A stretch of 64,000 nucleotides of DNA from Chloracidobacterium sp. CP2_5A (GCA_002254845.1 NKPT01000011.1:16103-80102); one strand, 5' to 3'; positions 53,907-63,451 are shown, numbered from the stretch's first letter. Translations and numbers: made by a program. Notes: a model not told the origin generated them from the letters alone.

Positions 53907-54413
53907 ATGAAACGCGTCCGCTCAACCATTGGACTTTTGGCGCTGCTCATCTGCGCTGGGCAGTCCCTTCCCGGCGTCCACGCGCAGCCAGGCTTCCTGT
54001 CCTACGTCAATGCGCGCTTTGGCTATCGAATTGCCTATCCGGCGGATTTCATCCCGCAGGGCGAGTCGGAAAACGGCGACGGGCAGGCGTTCAAAAACGC
54101 CGCCGGCGCGGAGCTGCGCGCCTGGGGCAATCTCAACCCGCTTGGGGAAACCGTGACTGAGGCGCTCCGCGCGGAGCTTGACCGCTGCGCGGACGCAGGG
54201 CGGCGCGTGACCTATCGGCGGGCGGGCAAAGGTTTTTTGGTCATATCCGGCTACGAGGCGGGCGACGCTCGGATTTTTTACCTCAAGAAGCTGGTCAGCC
54301 CGCGGCGGCAAGTCGGCTTCGAGCTTGTGTATCCGGCGGCGGCGCGCGAGCGCTACGACCGCGATGCGGCCGTGATGGCTAACTCGCTCCGCGCGACGAG
54401 TCGCCCCCGATGA
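53907..54413 (+). CDS. Hypothetical secreted protein
   Basis: Signal peptide MKRVRSTIGLLALLICAGQSLPGVHAQ; FGYRIAYPADFIPQGESENGDGQAFKN. Confidence 0.7.
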   Translation: MKRVRSTIGLLALLICAGQSLPGVHAQPGFLSYVNARFGYRIAYPADFIPQGESENGDGQAFKNAAGAELRAWGNLNPLGETVTEALRAELDRCADAGRRVTYRRAGKGFLVISGYEAGDARIFYLKKLVSPRRQVGFELVYPAAARERYDRDAAVMANSLRATSRPR

Positions 54414-54428
54414 CGAGTCGCCCCCGAT
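54395..54428. repeat. GACGAGTCGCCCCCGAT x2 perfect tandem, spanning the stop codon
   Basis: Copies 54395-54411 and 54412-54428; TGA stop at 54411-54413 lies on the junction. Confidence 0.95.
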
Positions 54429-54501
54429 CAAGAGAACGGCGGTTTCGGCCGCGCTCAAGCGACAGCGAGCGCGCTTGGGGTCGCGCCGCTGTTCCGAGTC
54501 G

Positions 54502-54885
54502 TCATGGTTGAGCCGTCCTGGTTTCCGGCGCTTGGGGAGCGCGAGCGCTGAGCATCGCTGGAATCGACTGGAAAGCGCGCGAGCCCCTGACCGGATCGAG
54601 TCGTTTGGGCGCGTTGCGCGTCAAAAGGTAAAATAGCGGGCCAAACGAGCCAAAGGCCAGGGTTATCGCAATCCATGGCCATGGGTTGCGGCCCAGCCGC
54701 CTTGCGTCATGCCATATCCAAATCATCGCCATCGTCAGCGCAATCACGAGATCAGCAAAGACTTGCGCCGCCCCAAATGACTTGAAGCGCGGCTCTAGAA
54801 TGCCCCAGTAGCCGTGAAACCAAAGAGCGAGTCCCGTCAAAACGCTGAACGGAATCAGCGCTAAGGCAACCACAACGCGCTGCAT
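54502..54885 (-). CDS. DUF2834-like small membrane protein
   Basis: FADLVIALTMAMIWIWHDARRLGRNPWPWIAITLAFGSFGPLFYLLTR. Confidence 0.75.
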   Translation of the reverse strand: MQRVVVALALIPFSVLTGLALWFHGYWGILEPRFKSFGAAQVFADLVIALTMAMIWIWHDARRLGRNPWPWIAITLAFGSFGPLFYLLTRNAPKRLDPVRGSRAFQSIPAMLSARAPQAPETRTAQP

Positions 54886-55014
54886 GCCTTAACCTCCGAA
54901 AGAGCTAAGATGGCGCGCAGTATCCGCGGGCGGGCGTCGCGCGGGCAACTACCTGGCAGGTTATTGCAATGAAACCGACGCGGGCTTGAATCAGGCTTGA
55001 CTTGAATTGAGAGC

Positions 55015-55836
55015 ATGCAAACCATCGCTTCGCCGCTCCCCAGGTCGCTCCAGCAGTTGCGCCGAGCGCGCCGCATCAGCCAGATGGAGCTTTCCTTCCG
55101 GCTTGGGGTGTCGCAGCGTCACATTAGCTTTGTTGAAAGCGGGCGCTCCAAACCCAGCCGCGAGCTTCTCCTGGACTGGCTTCAGACGCTGGACGCGCCC
55201 CTTGGGCTGCGCAACGAGCTTTTGTTGCAAGCCGGCTATGCGCCAGCCTACGCCGCGACGCCGCTCACTGCCCCGGCTCTAGCGCGAGCGACCCAGGCTC
55301 TCGCCCAGCTTCTTCAGGCGCATGACCCCATGCCAGCGATGGTTCTTGACGCGCAGTGGAACTTGATCGGACTCAACCGCGGCGCAGCTTGGCTGGCCGC
55401 CACCCTCTTGCCTTGGGCGCCTCAGCTCGCCGACGGCATGCCGATCAGTCAGCCAGTTAATATGCTGGACCTATTCATTCACCCGGAAGGCTTGGTCAAC
55501 GCGGTCGCCAATGTGGACGAAATCGGGATGCAGCTTCTTGAGCAACTCCGGCAGGAAGCGTCCGCCGAGCCGGCGATACAGCCCAAGGTCGAAGCGTTAG
55601 CGGACTTGCTGCGCGCCCGGATTGGGGGCGATAGGCGGAAGGGCGGCAACCAGCTGCCATCCGCCTCGCCGGCGCTGATAACGCGCTACACAACGCGCTA
55701 TGGCCCGCTGGCGTTTTTCATGACGTTTACGACCTTCGGCCGACCGCAAGACATCACCCTGGCGTCTCTTCGCGTCGAGCATTTGTTCGCGGCCGACGAA
55801 GCGACGCGCGCTACCCTTGCCCGTCATGTCCCATAA
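55015..55836 (+). CDS. XRE family transcriptional regulator with MmyB-like ligand-binding domain
   Basis: [69 protein letters not shown]-terminal [25 protein letters not shown]. Confidence 0.9.
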   Translation: MQTIASPLPRSLQQLRRARRISQMELSFRLGVSQRHISFVESGRSKPSRELLLDWLQTLDAPLGLRNELLLQAGYAPAYAATPLTAPALARATQALAQLLQAHDPMPAMVLDAQWNLIGLNRGAAWLAATLLPWAPQLADGMPISQPVNMLDLFIHPEGLVNAVANVDEIGMQLLEQLRQEASAEPAIQPKVEALADLLRARIGGDRRKGGNQLPSASPALITRYTTRYGPLAFFMTFTTFGRPQDITLASLRVEHLFAADEATRATLARHVP

Positions 55837-55878
55837 GACCCCATCAGCCGCCATCCGCGCTTCCGCGAACGCCGCTCC

Positions 55879-57765
55879 ATGCCAAGCCTGATCGTCGGCA
55901 CGGCCGGCCACATTGACCACGGCAAGACCGCGCTGGTCCGCGCGCTGACCGGCCGCGATCCCGACCGGCTTCCCGAAGAAAAGCGCCGCGGCATGACAAT
56001 TGACCTGGGGTTTGCCGAGCTGACGCGCCACGGGCGGCGCTTCGCCTTTGTGGATGTTCCCGGCCATGAACGCTTCATCAAAAACATGCTCGCCGGAGCG
56101 CATGGGCTTGATCTTGTGTTGTTGGTCGTTGCGGCGGATGAGGGCGTCATGCCGCAAACCGTTGAGCACTTGGCAATCTGTCGGTTGCTTGGTCTTGCTC
56201 GCGGCGTCATCGCGTTGACCAAGCGCGATCTCGTCACGGACGAGTGGCTGGCGCTGGCTCGAGCGGATGTCGCGGCGCTGGTCGCCGACACGTTTCTGGC
56301 CGACAAGCCGGTTGTCGCGGTCAGCGCCAAAACCGGCGACGGACTGGACAGCTTGCTGGATGCGCTCGAAGCCGAAGCCGCCCTGGTCGGCGTCCGCGAC
56401 GCGACGCGCCCGCCGCGGCTCGCGATTGACCGCGTCTTCGTCAAGCGCGGCTTTGGCGCGGTTGTCACAGGAACGCTCCTGGCTGGAATGTTTCGCGTCG
56501 GCGATGAAGTCGGCATCGAGCCAGGCGGCCTGACGGCGCGCATTCGCGGGATTGAAGTTCATGGCGAAGCGCGGGAAGTTGCCCGGGCCGGCGAGCGGAC
56601 GGCGCTCAATTTGGCGGGGCTGGAGGCGACCGACCTGCGGCGCGGCCAGGTCGTCGCCCCGCCGCGGCGCTTTCAGGCGACTTCCCTGCTGGACGTCTGG
56701 CTAGAGCTCCTTTCAGACGCGCCCCAGGCGCTGCCAGACGAGGCGCGGGTTCGCCTTCACCACGGGACAAGCGAAGTCATGGCGCGGGTGACGCTGCTGG
56801 ACGGCGCTTGCGAGCTGCCGCCCGGCGGCGCAGGCTACGCCCAACTCCGCCTTGAAGCGCCGCTGCTAGCGCTGCCCGACGATCGCTTCATCATCCGGCG
56901 CTTTTCGCCGGCCGCGACGATTGGCGGCGGACGCATCCTCGACGCCCGGCCGCCGCGTCGTCGCGGTCGCCTGCGCGCGGCGGCCGGCTTCCTTGAAAAG
57001 GCGGACGCCGGAGGCGACCCGCGGCGCTTGGCTTTTGTCCGGCGGGCCGGCCCGGCGGGTCTGACGCTGGGCGAGCTGGCCCAGTTGACTGGCGACAGCG
57101 ATGCCGAAGCGGAAGCCTTTGCGCGGCGGACGGCAGATTGCGCGTACCTGGAGGCGAGCCGGCGCCTGGTCGCCCAGGCATCGCTCGACGAGCTGGCTCA
57201 AGCCATTCTCGCCGCGCTAACGGCAGCGCACCGGGAGCGTCCGCTTCAGCTTGAACTCCCGCGCGAAGACATCCGCAACCGCGCCGCCCGCCAGGTGCCG
57301 CCCGAAGCTTTTCAATGCGCGGTCACGAGGCTCGTCGAGCAAAAGCGCATCGTGGCGGACGCCCGCGCGATGCGGCTGGCGACGCATCAGGCTCGGCTTT
57401 CCGAAGCGGAGGCCGAGTTGAAAAACCGCGTCGAGCGCGTTTGCCGCGAAGCGGGATGGCGGCCGCCGACCCTTGCGGAGCTTGTCCGCGCCGCCGGCCT
57501 TGCGCCGGACCAAGCGCGAATGAGCGTCGAGGCGCTTGTGGCGGAGCGACGCATCCTGCGAGTGGCTGACTTTCTGCTCCACGCCGAAGCCGCCGCCGAA
57601 GTGGTCGCCCGCGCGCGACAGGCGAAACTGTCCGGCGAACGGCTTGACGTCGGCGATTTCAAGGCGATGTTTAATCTGCCGCGAAAGTACGCCATCCCAT
57701 TGTTGGAGTGGCTTGATCAAACCGGCGTTACGCGGCGCTACGGCGACAAGCGCATCCTGGCTTAA
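55879..57765 (+). CDS. selB: Selenocysteine-specific translation elongation factor
   Basis: [94 protein letters not shown]-terminal winged-helix segments. Confidence 0.95.
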   Translation: MPSLIVGTAGHIDHGKTALVRALTGRDPDRLPEEKRRGMTIDLGFAELTRHGRRFAFVDVPGHERFIKNMLAGAHGLDLVLLVVAADEGVMPQTVEHLAICRLLGLARGVIALTKRDLVTDEWLALARADVAALVADTFLADKPVVAVSAKTGDGLDSLLDALEAEAALVGVRDATRPPRLAIDRVFVKRGFGAVVTGTLLAGMFRVGDEVGIEPGGLTARIRGIEVHGEAREVARAGERTALNLAGLEATDLRRGQVVAPPRRFQATSLLDVWLELLSDAPQALPDEARVRLHHGTSEVMARVTLLDGACELPPGGAGYAQLRLEAPLLALPDDRFIIRRFSPAATIGGGRILDARPPRRRGRLRAAAGFLEKADAGGDPRRLAFVRRAGPAGLTLGELAQLTGDSDAEAEAFARRTADCAYLEASRRLVAQASLDELAQAILAALTAAHRERPLQLELPREDIRNRAARQVPPEAFQCAVTRLVEQKRIVADARAMRLATHQARLSEAEAELKNRVERVCREAGWRPPTLAELVRAAGLAPDQARMSVEALVAERRILRVADFLLHAEAAAEVVARARQAKLSGERLDVGDFKAMFNLPRKYAIPLLEWLDQTGVTRRYGDKRILA

Positions 57766-57855
57766 CGATCAGGGGGCGGCGTCCGGCGACGGCGGACTGG
57801 AAGACGCGCCGGCGAAAGCGCCGTCAGCCGCGGCGTAGCGACATTTCGGCGCAGG

Positions 57856-59361
57856 CTAGGCGCTCGATAAGACGCTTTGCTCGGCGCGCTCGATGGCCGC
57901 GGCAATGCGTTGCGCCGTCTTAGCGCCGGCGACGAGCGCCGCGCCAATATCAGTATCTCCGGTCAGGCTGGCGAAAGCGTGGAAGCGCGCCACTTGATTC
58001 GTCACCTCGACCACTTGGCGCGGCTCGCAAACCAGAGCCTCCCCCTGTAGCGATACCTGTGGCGACAAAAGGCAAAACTGGCATCCAAAATGATGCCGGC
58101 GAACCGGCTCGGCCTCGGTAGTCAGCCGCAGGGCGGGGCGCTTCGGGAGTCCGGTCCAGACGGCGCTCGGCAGGCGGGCGGCCACGACATCGAGGTAATC
58201 GCGTCCGGGAGCGAGCTGAGCCTGGAGCGTTGAAATCAAGCGCGCGCGCGCAGGGGTTTGCTCCACTTGGGCGAGGGCTTCAAGGTCGAGCGAGCCGTAG
58301 GCGGCGATTTGTCCGAGGTCATTGCGGGCGGCGTCAACAAAAAGCAGGTGCTGGCTGTGCGCCAGCTCGTCATCCCTCAGCTCGGCCACCGTCAAAGAGG
58401 CTTCGGCCTCAGTGGCGCCGATGGGGCGCTCATGCGTCGCCACGTAGGCCCGAAGGACAGGCCCGATGGCGCGCGCCAAGCTGTCGGAAGCGCCGCCAAG
58501 GATCGTGGTCCCGCCGGAGCTGAAGAAAAATGTGGCCGAGGGCTCAGGATCAGTTCGCAACAGGCGATAAATCGCAAAGGCGCGCGCGCTGGTCGGGCGC
58601 TCCAAACGCTGCGCAAGCGTCAGGCAGTGCGCTTCGCCTGCCAGGATTCGCTGCTCGGCTTTCTCAGCGGCGAGGCGAAATTGTTCCGGCGTCAGCGGCG
58701 TAACGATCGCGCGCCCGCTGGGGGCGGCGACCGAGGGCGGCTCGGGAAATGGCCCGTCAAGCCGCTGCGCGATGGCTTGAATGACGGCGCGGGCTTTAGC
58801 GTATTCCGCTTCGAGCCGCTCGGAGCGCCCATCAGTCGAGACATTGATCACGATGTGTAACTGCTGGCGGGCGTGATCGAAAACCATCACGGTTCCGAAC
58901 GAGGCAAGCGCGCCTTCCACGGTTGGGGCGACGCGCGGCGGCAGGCCCTGAAGCTGGTAGGCCGCCTCGTGCGCCAGATAGCCAAAAGCGCCGCTGGCCA
59001 GCGGCGGAATGGCCTCCAAGCGCGCTGGAATGTCGGCGCGCAGCCGCCGCCGGGCGGCTTGGAGAAGCGTTTCCTGGCGCTCAAGCGTGGCATGCGGCGA
59101 GCGCAGCTCAACTTTGCCATCCCGGCCGATGATGACCCAGCGCGGCGCGAGGCCAATAAACGTGTAGGGCAGGAGCCGCCGATCCAGCCGATGATTTTCA
59201 AACATGCAAACATCGCTGGCTTGTCCCGCGACTTTGAGAAAAGCGCCGACTGGCGTATGGATGTCGGAGGGGAGCGTCACCGCGACCGGCACGACCGTCG
59301 CTTCCTGAGCCAGGCCCAAAAAGTCATCGTAGGTCGCCGGGTTGAACTGAAGCGAGTTCAT
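57856..59361 (-). CDS. Divergent chorismate-binding (TrpE/PabB-like) protein, probably catalytically degenerate
   Basis: Overall TrpE-like layout incl. FMFGYLAHEA-like segment (GAFGYLAHEAAYQ), LAAEKAEQRILAGEAHCLTLAQRLE, HLLFVDAARNDLGQIA; PIAGTxxRG and C-terminal QAGAGIV/ExE motifs not recognisable. Confidence 0.7.
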   Translation of the reverse strand: MNSLQFNPATYDDFLGLAQEATVVPVAVTLPSDIHTPVGAFLKVAGQASDVCMFENHRLDRRLLPYTFIGLAPRWVIIGRDGKVELRSPHATLERQETLLQAARRRLRADIPARLEAIPPLASGAFGYLAHEAAYQLQGLPPRVAPTVEGALASFGTVMVFDHARQQLHIVINVSTDGRSERLEAEYAKARAVIQAIAQRLDGPFPEPPSVAAPSGRAIVTPLTPEQFRLAAEKAEQRILAGEAHCLTLAQRLERPTSARAFAIYRLLRTDPEPSATFFFSSGGTTILGGASDSLARAIGPVLRAYVATHERPIGATEAEASLTVAELRDDELAHSQHLLFVDAARNDLGQIAAYGSLDLEALAQVEQTPARARLISTLQAQLAPGRDYLDVVAARLPSAVWTGLPKRPALRLTTEAEPVRRHHFGCQFCLLSPQVSLQGEALVCEPRQVVEVTNQVARFHAFASLTGDTDIGAALVAGAKTAQRIAAAIERAEQSVLSSA

Positions 59362-59370
59362 GTCAGGCGC

Positions 59371-60102
59371 TCACTCTGGAAGCGGACGGCGCTTGCCGGC
59401 GCGGCTGCGGAGGACCTCCGCCACATCGTGGGGCGTCAGGTCGCGCGCCGCCATTAGCACCAGCAAATGATAGAGCAAATCCGCCATTTCGGCCGCCAGT
59501 TCAAGCCGCTGGTCATTTTTGGCGGCGATGATGGTTTCCGAGGCTTCCTCGCCCACCTTCTTGAGGATTTTGTCAAGTCCGGCGGTGAACAGATAGGTCG
59601 TGTAAGCGCCTTCCGGACGCTTGGCCTTGCGGTCGCGGATGAGTTCGTACAGCTCGTCAAGCAGGATGCCAAGCTCGAGCGCGCTGTGTGGCACCAGCTT
59701 GACTTCTGGCGGCGCGATGGGCGGCGCGGCGGCGATCGATGGGCTGTTAGCGGGCGCTGGCGGCGGCGGCGCTGGCTTTTCAGACGGCGGGAAGACTTGG
59801 TTGAAAAAGCAACTGGTCGCGCCTGTATGGCAGGCCGGGCCCCGCGGCTCGACTCTGACGACCAGGGCGTCCTCATCGCAATCGAGGCGGATCTCGACGA
59901 CGCGCTGCGTATGACCGGAAGTCGCCCCCTTATGCCACAGAGACTGCCGCGACCGGCTCCAGAGCCAGACCTCGCCCGTCTCGCAGGTGAGTTGGTAGCT
60001 GGCGGCGTTCATGTAGGCAACCGTGAGGACTTCGTTGGTAGCGGCGTCCTGGATGACGACCGGCGCGATTCCGGTCGAGTCAAAGCGAATCGACTTCGTC
60101 AT
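59371..60102 (-). CDS. hisI: Bifunctional phosphoribosyl-AMP cyclohydrolase / phosphoribosyl-ATP pyrophosphatase (HisIE)
   Basis: [59 protein letters not shown]...[13 protein letters not shown]; HisE domain [36 protein letters not shown]. Start at 60102 preferred over 60213. Confidence 0.94.
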   Translation of the reverse strand: MTKSIRFDSTGIAPVVIQDAATNEVLTVAYMNAASYQLTCETGEVWLWSRSRQSLWHKGATSGHTQRVVEIRLDCDEDALVVRVEPRGPACHTGATSCFFNQVFPPSEKPAPPPPAPANSPSIAAAPPIAPPEVKLVPHSALELGILLDELYELIRDRKAKRPEGAYTTYLFTAGLDKILKKVGEEASETIIAAKNDQRLELAAEMADLLYHLLVLMAARDLTPHDVAEVLRSRAGKRRPLPE

Positions 60103-60306
60103 GGCTTTTGGCAAACAGACCACGGGGGTTTTAGCACAGCGCGTTCGTTTTCCAACAGAGACAAGCGTGTCGCCGCGCCGCCCGAGCGCGCGCGCCGCCA
60201 AGTCGCCAGCCAAGAGGATTCAGCGACTTGGCGGCAGACGCTAAGCCATCTCTTTCAAAGCGCGCCAAACAAAAAGCGCTTGACGGCAAAGCGCATTAGA
60301 AATAAA

Positions 60307-60328
60307 CATATAAGCAAGCGCTTATATG
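60307..60328. promoter_or_regulatory. Putative ArsR/SmtB operator
   Basis: Perfect inverted repeat CATATAAGC-AAGC-GCTTATATG just upstream of the ArsR gene (ATG 60342). Confidence 0.8.
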
Positions 60329-60341
60329 AAAGCGATGACCA

Positions 60342-60674
60342 ATGGCTTCCGCCTGCGTAACCGAACATCAAAGCTCTGAGCGCGAGCCGCTCGACGCCCA
60401 ACTCGCCTGGCGAGCGGCGGACGTGTTTAAGGCTTTCGCCGACCCGACGCGCGTGAAAATCATCGCCCTGCTTGACGCGGGCGAGCTGTGCGTCGGCGAG
60501 CTGTGCCTGACACTGGGCATGTCGCAGCCGGCGGTTTCCAGTCAGCTTCGCTTACTGCGCGCGCTCGGTATCGTCACGGTCCGCCGCGAGGGCAAGCATG
60601 CCTACTACGCGCTGGCGGATGAACACGTCCGTAACCTCTTTCACCAGGGCCTCGCTCATGCGCGACATGCATAG
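60342..60674 (+). CDS. ArsR/SmtB family metalloregulator, predicted zinc-type
   Basis: VFKAFADPTRVKIIALLDAGELCVGELCLTLGMSQPAVSSQLRLLRALGIVTVRREGKHAYYAL; C-terminal DEHVRNLFHQGLAHARH fits D-x-H-x10-H-x2-H. Confidence 0.93.
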   Translation: MASACVTEHQSSEREPLDAQLAWRAADVFKAFADPTRVKIIALLDAGELCVGELCLTLGMSQPAVSSQLRLLRALGIVTVRREGKHAYYALADEHVRNLFHQGLAHARHA

Positions 60675-60689
60675 GCGCGCATAAGCGCG
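60670..60689. repeat. CATAGGCGCG/CATAAGCGCG tandem duplication at the ArsR stop codon (period 10)
   Basis: 60670-60679 and 60680-60689, one mismatch; TAG stop 60672-60674 and copied TAA 60682-60684. Confidence 0.75.
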
Positions 60690-60725
60690 GCGACCCGACT
60701 TCGCTCGAAAGGAAGCGTCATCATC

Positions 60726-61061
60726 ATGCCTCATTGCTCCACTCACGCCGACCATACGCACGTTCACAGCGCCAACTGCGGCCACACCCGCATTCAGCAC
60801 GACGACCACGTGGATTATCTCCACGACGGGCACCTTCATTTTCAGCATGGCGACCACTATGACGAGCACGCGCTCGCCGTCAGCGCGACGAACCCCGACG
60901 GCTGCGCGCCGCTGGCGACCGCGTGCGAACACGTCCATGGGCCTGACTGCGGTCACGAAGCCGTCCCGCATGGCGACCATGTGGATTACCTCGTCAACGG
61001 CCGCCTGCACCGCGTCCACGACGGACACTGCGACGACCACGGGCCCGTGGTCGTCCTGTAG
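60726..61061 (+). CDS. Histidine-rich putative metal-binding protein with internal duplication
   Basis: 111 aa with 23 His; CGHTRIQHDDHVDYLHDGHLHFQHGDHYDEH and CGHEAVPHGDHVDYLVNGRLHRVHDGHCDDH. Confidence 0.85.
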   Translation: MPHCSTHADHTHVHSANCGHTRIQHDDHVDYLHDGHLHFQHGDHYDEHALAVSATNPDGCAPLATACEHVHGPDCGHEAVPHGDHVDYLVNGRLHRVHDGHCDDHGPVVVL

Positions 61062-61071
61062 TCTGAAACCC

Positions 61072-61965
61072 TCAGTAGCCGGTCGCCTCGGCGTCGGCGC
61101 GACCGGCGAAGCTTTCGACGCGAAACACCCGGGTTTCAAGCCGCCCGTCGGGATAGAGCCACAGTCGGCGGTAGCCCGGCGCGCGCTGGTCGATGCCGAA
61201 CTGAGCCGTTTGCGGCCTGAACTGAATGCAGGTCGAAGGCGAGGCCATCAGCCGGACGCCCCGGCGCTCGATGTCAATCTCCTGGTGAACATGCCCCCAC
61301 AACACCGCGCGGACGCTCGCCCAGCGGTCGAGCGTCTCAAAAAAGGCGTCGGCATTCGCCAGGCCGATGCTGTCCATCCACTGCGCGTTGACCGAAACCG
61401 GGTTGTGGTGGAGGCACACCAGCGCCGGGCGGTCGGCCTGCGCCGCCAGGCTCGCGTCGAGGCGGGCTAGCTCGGCGTCGGAGAGTCGCCCGCCGACTTC
61501 GCCGGGCACCGTCGAGTCGAGCAAAATGACCTGCCAGTTGCCAATGATGGCTTCGCGCTCCGGACGCAGCGGCGGCTTGACCAGCGCCGCGCGCATCACT
61601 GGCGGCGCGTCGTGATTGCCGGGCAGCCAATAGACCGGAGGCGGCGCGGCGCAGGCGGCGGCAAAGGCCGCTAAGGCTTCCGTCAAATGCGCATAAGCTT
61701 CGGCCGCGCCATCCTGCGCCAGATCGCCGGTCGCCAGCGCGGCGTCCGGCGCGGACTGCGCGGCATCCGCCAGGACGGCGGTCAGCGAGTCGTAGGTGTT
61801 CATCCCCAACAGCCGTCCATCGCGCTTGGCGAACAGGTGCGTGTCGGTGATGTGCAAGACGCTCGCCGGAGCGTCCTGGCGCGGGGAGGGCATCGAGGAG
61901 CGATTGGGCATAGGCATCCGAAACGGGCGCGGAGGAGGCAAAGAAAAGCCTTTTCGTATTGGCAA
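61072..61965 (-). CDS. cpdA: Metallophosphoesterase, 3',5'-cyclic-AMP phosphodiesterase CpdA-like
   Basis: VLHITDTHLFAKRDGRLLGMNTYDSL, ALATGDLAQDG, YWLPGNHDAPPVM, LVCLHHNPVSVNAQWMDSIGL, LWGHVHQE. Confidence 0.9.
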   Translation of the reverse strand: MPIRKGFSLPPPRPFRMPMPNRSSMPSPRQDAPASVLHITDTHLFAKRDGRLLGMNTYDSLTAVLADAAQSAPDAALATGDLAQDGAAEAYAHLTEALAAFAAACAAPPPVYWLPGNHDAPPVMRAALVKPPLRPEREAIIGNWQVILLDSTVPGEVGGRLSDAELARLDASLAAQADRPALVCLHHNPVSVNAQWMDSIGLANADAFFETLDRWASVRAVLWGHVHQEIDIERRGVRLMASPSTCIQFRPQTAQFGIDQRAPGYRRLWLYPDGRLETRVFRVESFAGRADAEATGY

Positions 61966-62026
61966 GCGGTTGTGTTACATAACGTCCGCTGTAACGCGAC
62001 TTCTGTCTCAGCAAGGTGATTATGCC

Positions 62027-63439
62027 ATGCGCGCAGTGATTCGCCGGCCAAAGTGGCGGGCGTTTTCGGTTGCCCTGCTCGTCCTGCTGGGCGGGCTTTT
62101 CGTCGCGCAAGCGGATATGGCCGGCGAGCCGCGAGCGACGTTTGAGCAAACCTACACGCTGACAACGACAAACTCGATGCGCGCCCTGGCCGACCTGCGC
62201 CCGATGCGCGCCCTGCCTGCGGGCGACGCGCCAATCGCGATTGAAGGGCTGCCGACGCTGATGCGCGTTGGCGATACGCGTACGGTGACGTTTCGCTTCG
62301 CCGGCGACGGCGTTTCGGCCCGCTTGGCCGGGGCGCTGCTGTTTGAGTCGTTTCCAACGCGCGACGCGATTTATTACTCCGCCGGAAAAATTCTGGCTGA
62401 CCGGAGTCGGCTGTCGTCCGTGCTAGACGTGGACATGCTGCCCAGCGGCGCCGCGAATGAAGTCGCGTGGCGGGTGACGGCGCGGCGCGCGGGCGTCGCC
62501 GGCGTGCTAGCGGTGTGCGCCAGCCGCGTCCCCGATGGCCCGGTCGCCTCGCAGCTAGCGGCCATCCGGGTTATCGCCTCGGCGGAAGAAGCCAATACCC
62601 TGCGTCCGGGGGTTGTGACGGAGCCGCCGCCCGCGCATCTGCCGCTCTATGTCGGCGAGCGGGTGACGTGGACGGGTTTCGCCCGCTCGCTGGCCGGGCG
62701 ACTTCCGGTGTTCGACTTCGCCGCGCTCAGCCTCGACGCGGGCTGTTTGGAAGGCGCGTTTTCCAACAGCTCCATCGCGTTGCAGGCGGTCTCCCCCGGA
62801 CGCGCGCTCGTGATTGGCGCGCTAGGGGATGAACGCGCCTGGTCGCCCTTTGCGACGCTGGTGGAAGTTTCGGCGCGCCCCGCGGCTACCGAGCCGCGGC
62901 TGCGCGGCTTCGTCAACAACTTTGTCACGCTGAAGAACCGGCGCGTCACCGCGCTAGGCGACCAGCTTGATCGGGCGATGCGCGTCTCGCTCCTGGCCGA
63001 GGACGGCGCGTTCCTGAGCCTGCCGTTTCGGGCGTGGTCGAGTCGGCTGGGGATGTTTGAGCTTCCGCCGCGCCTTGGGCGCTACACAGTCTGGCTGACG
63101 GATGAGCAAGGGCAACAAATCACCGCCCCTCAAACAGTCATCTGTAGCAATATCCAGGTGACAAACCTGGCGCGAGTGCGCGCCTCGGCTAAGTCAAACG
63201 CGCCGACGATAGGGCTCTTCGCGCGCGGACAGGGCCTAGGCGATACGCCGACGCTGATTGTCAATGGCGTCGAGACGCAGGCCGTTATGAGGAAGTCGCT
63301 GCGCGGGCTTTTCAACCAGCGGGTCTATTTCCGCCTGCCGGCCGAGACCTTGCGCGAATCGTATGTCAGCGTGCAGGTCATGAACCCGGACGGCTACGTT
63401 TCAGACACCTACTTGCTTGACTTGCGCGCTGGACAGTAG
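62027..63439 (+). CDS. Hypothetical secreted protein
   Basis: Signal/anchor MRAVIRRPKWRAFSVALLVLLGGLFVAQA; C-terminal IPT-like stretch. Start at 62027; upstream part of the ORF overlaps cpdA. Confidence 0.65.
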   Translation: MRAVIRRPKWRAFSVALLVLLGGLFVAQADMAGEPRATFEQTYTLTTTNSMRALADLRPMRALPAGDAPIAIEGLPTLMRVGDTRTVTFRFAGDGVSARLAGALLFESFPTRDAIYYSAGKILADRSRLSSVLDVDMLPSGAANEVAWRVTARRAGVAGVLAVCASRVPDGPVASQLAAIRVIASAEEANTLRPGVVTEPPPAHLPLYVGERVTWTGFARSLAGRLPVFDFAALSLDAGCLEGAFSNSSIALQAVSPGRALVIGALGDERAWSPFATLVEVSARPAATEPRLRGFVNNFVTLKNRRVTALGDQLDRAMRVSLLAEDGAFLSLPFRAWSSRLGMFELPPRLGRYTVWLTDEQGQQITAPQTVICSNIQVTNLARVRASAKSNAPTIGLFARGQGLGDTPTLIVNGVETQAVMRKSLRGLFNQRVYFRLPAETLRESYVSVQVMNPDGYVSDTYLLDLRAGQ

Positions 63440-63451
63440 CAGCCGCTTGCC

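Noticed and set aside
57766-57855. Possible tRNA-Sec or structured RNA after selB
   Set aside because: GC-rich with partial inverted repeats, but no tRNA acceptor/T-loop pattern could be drawn.
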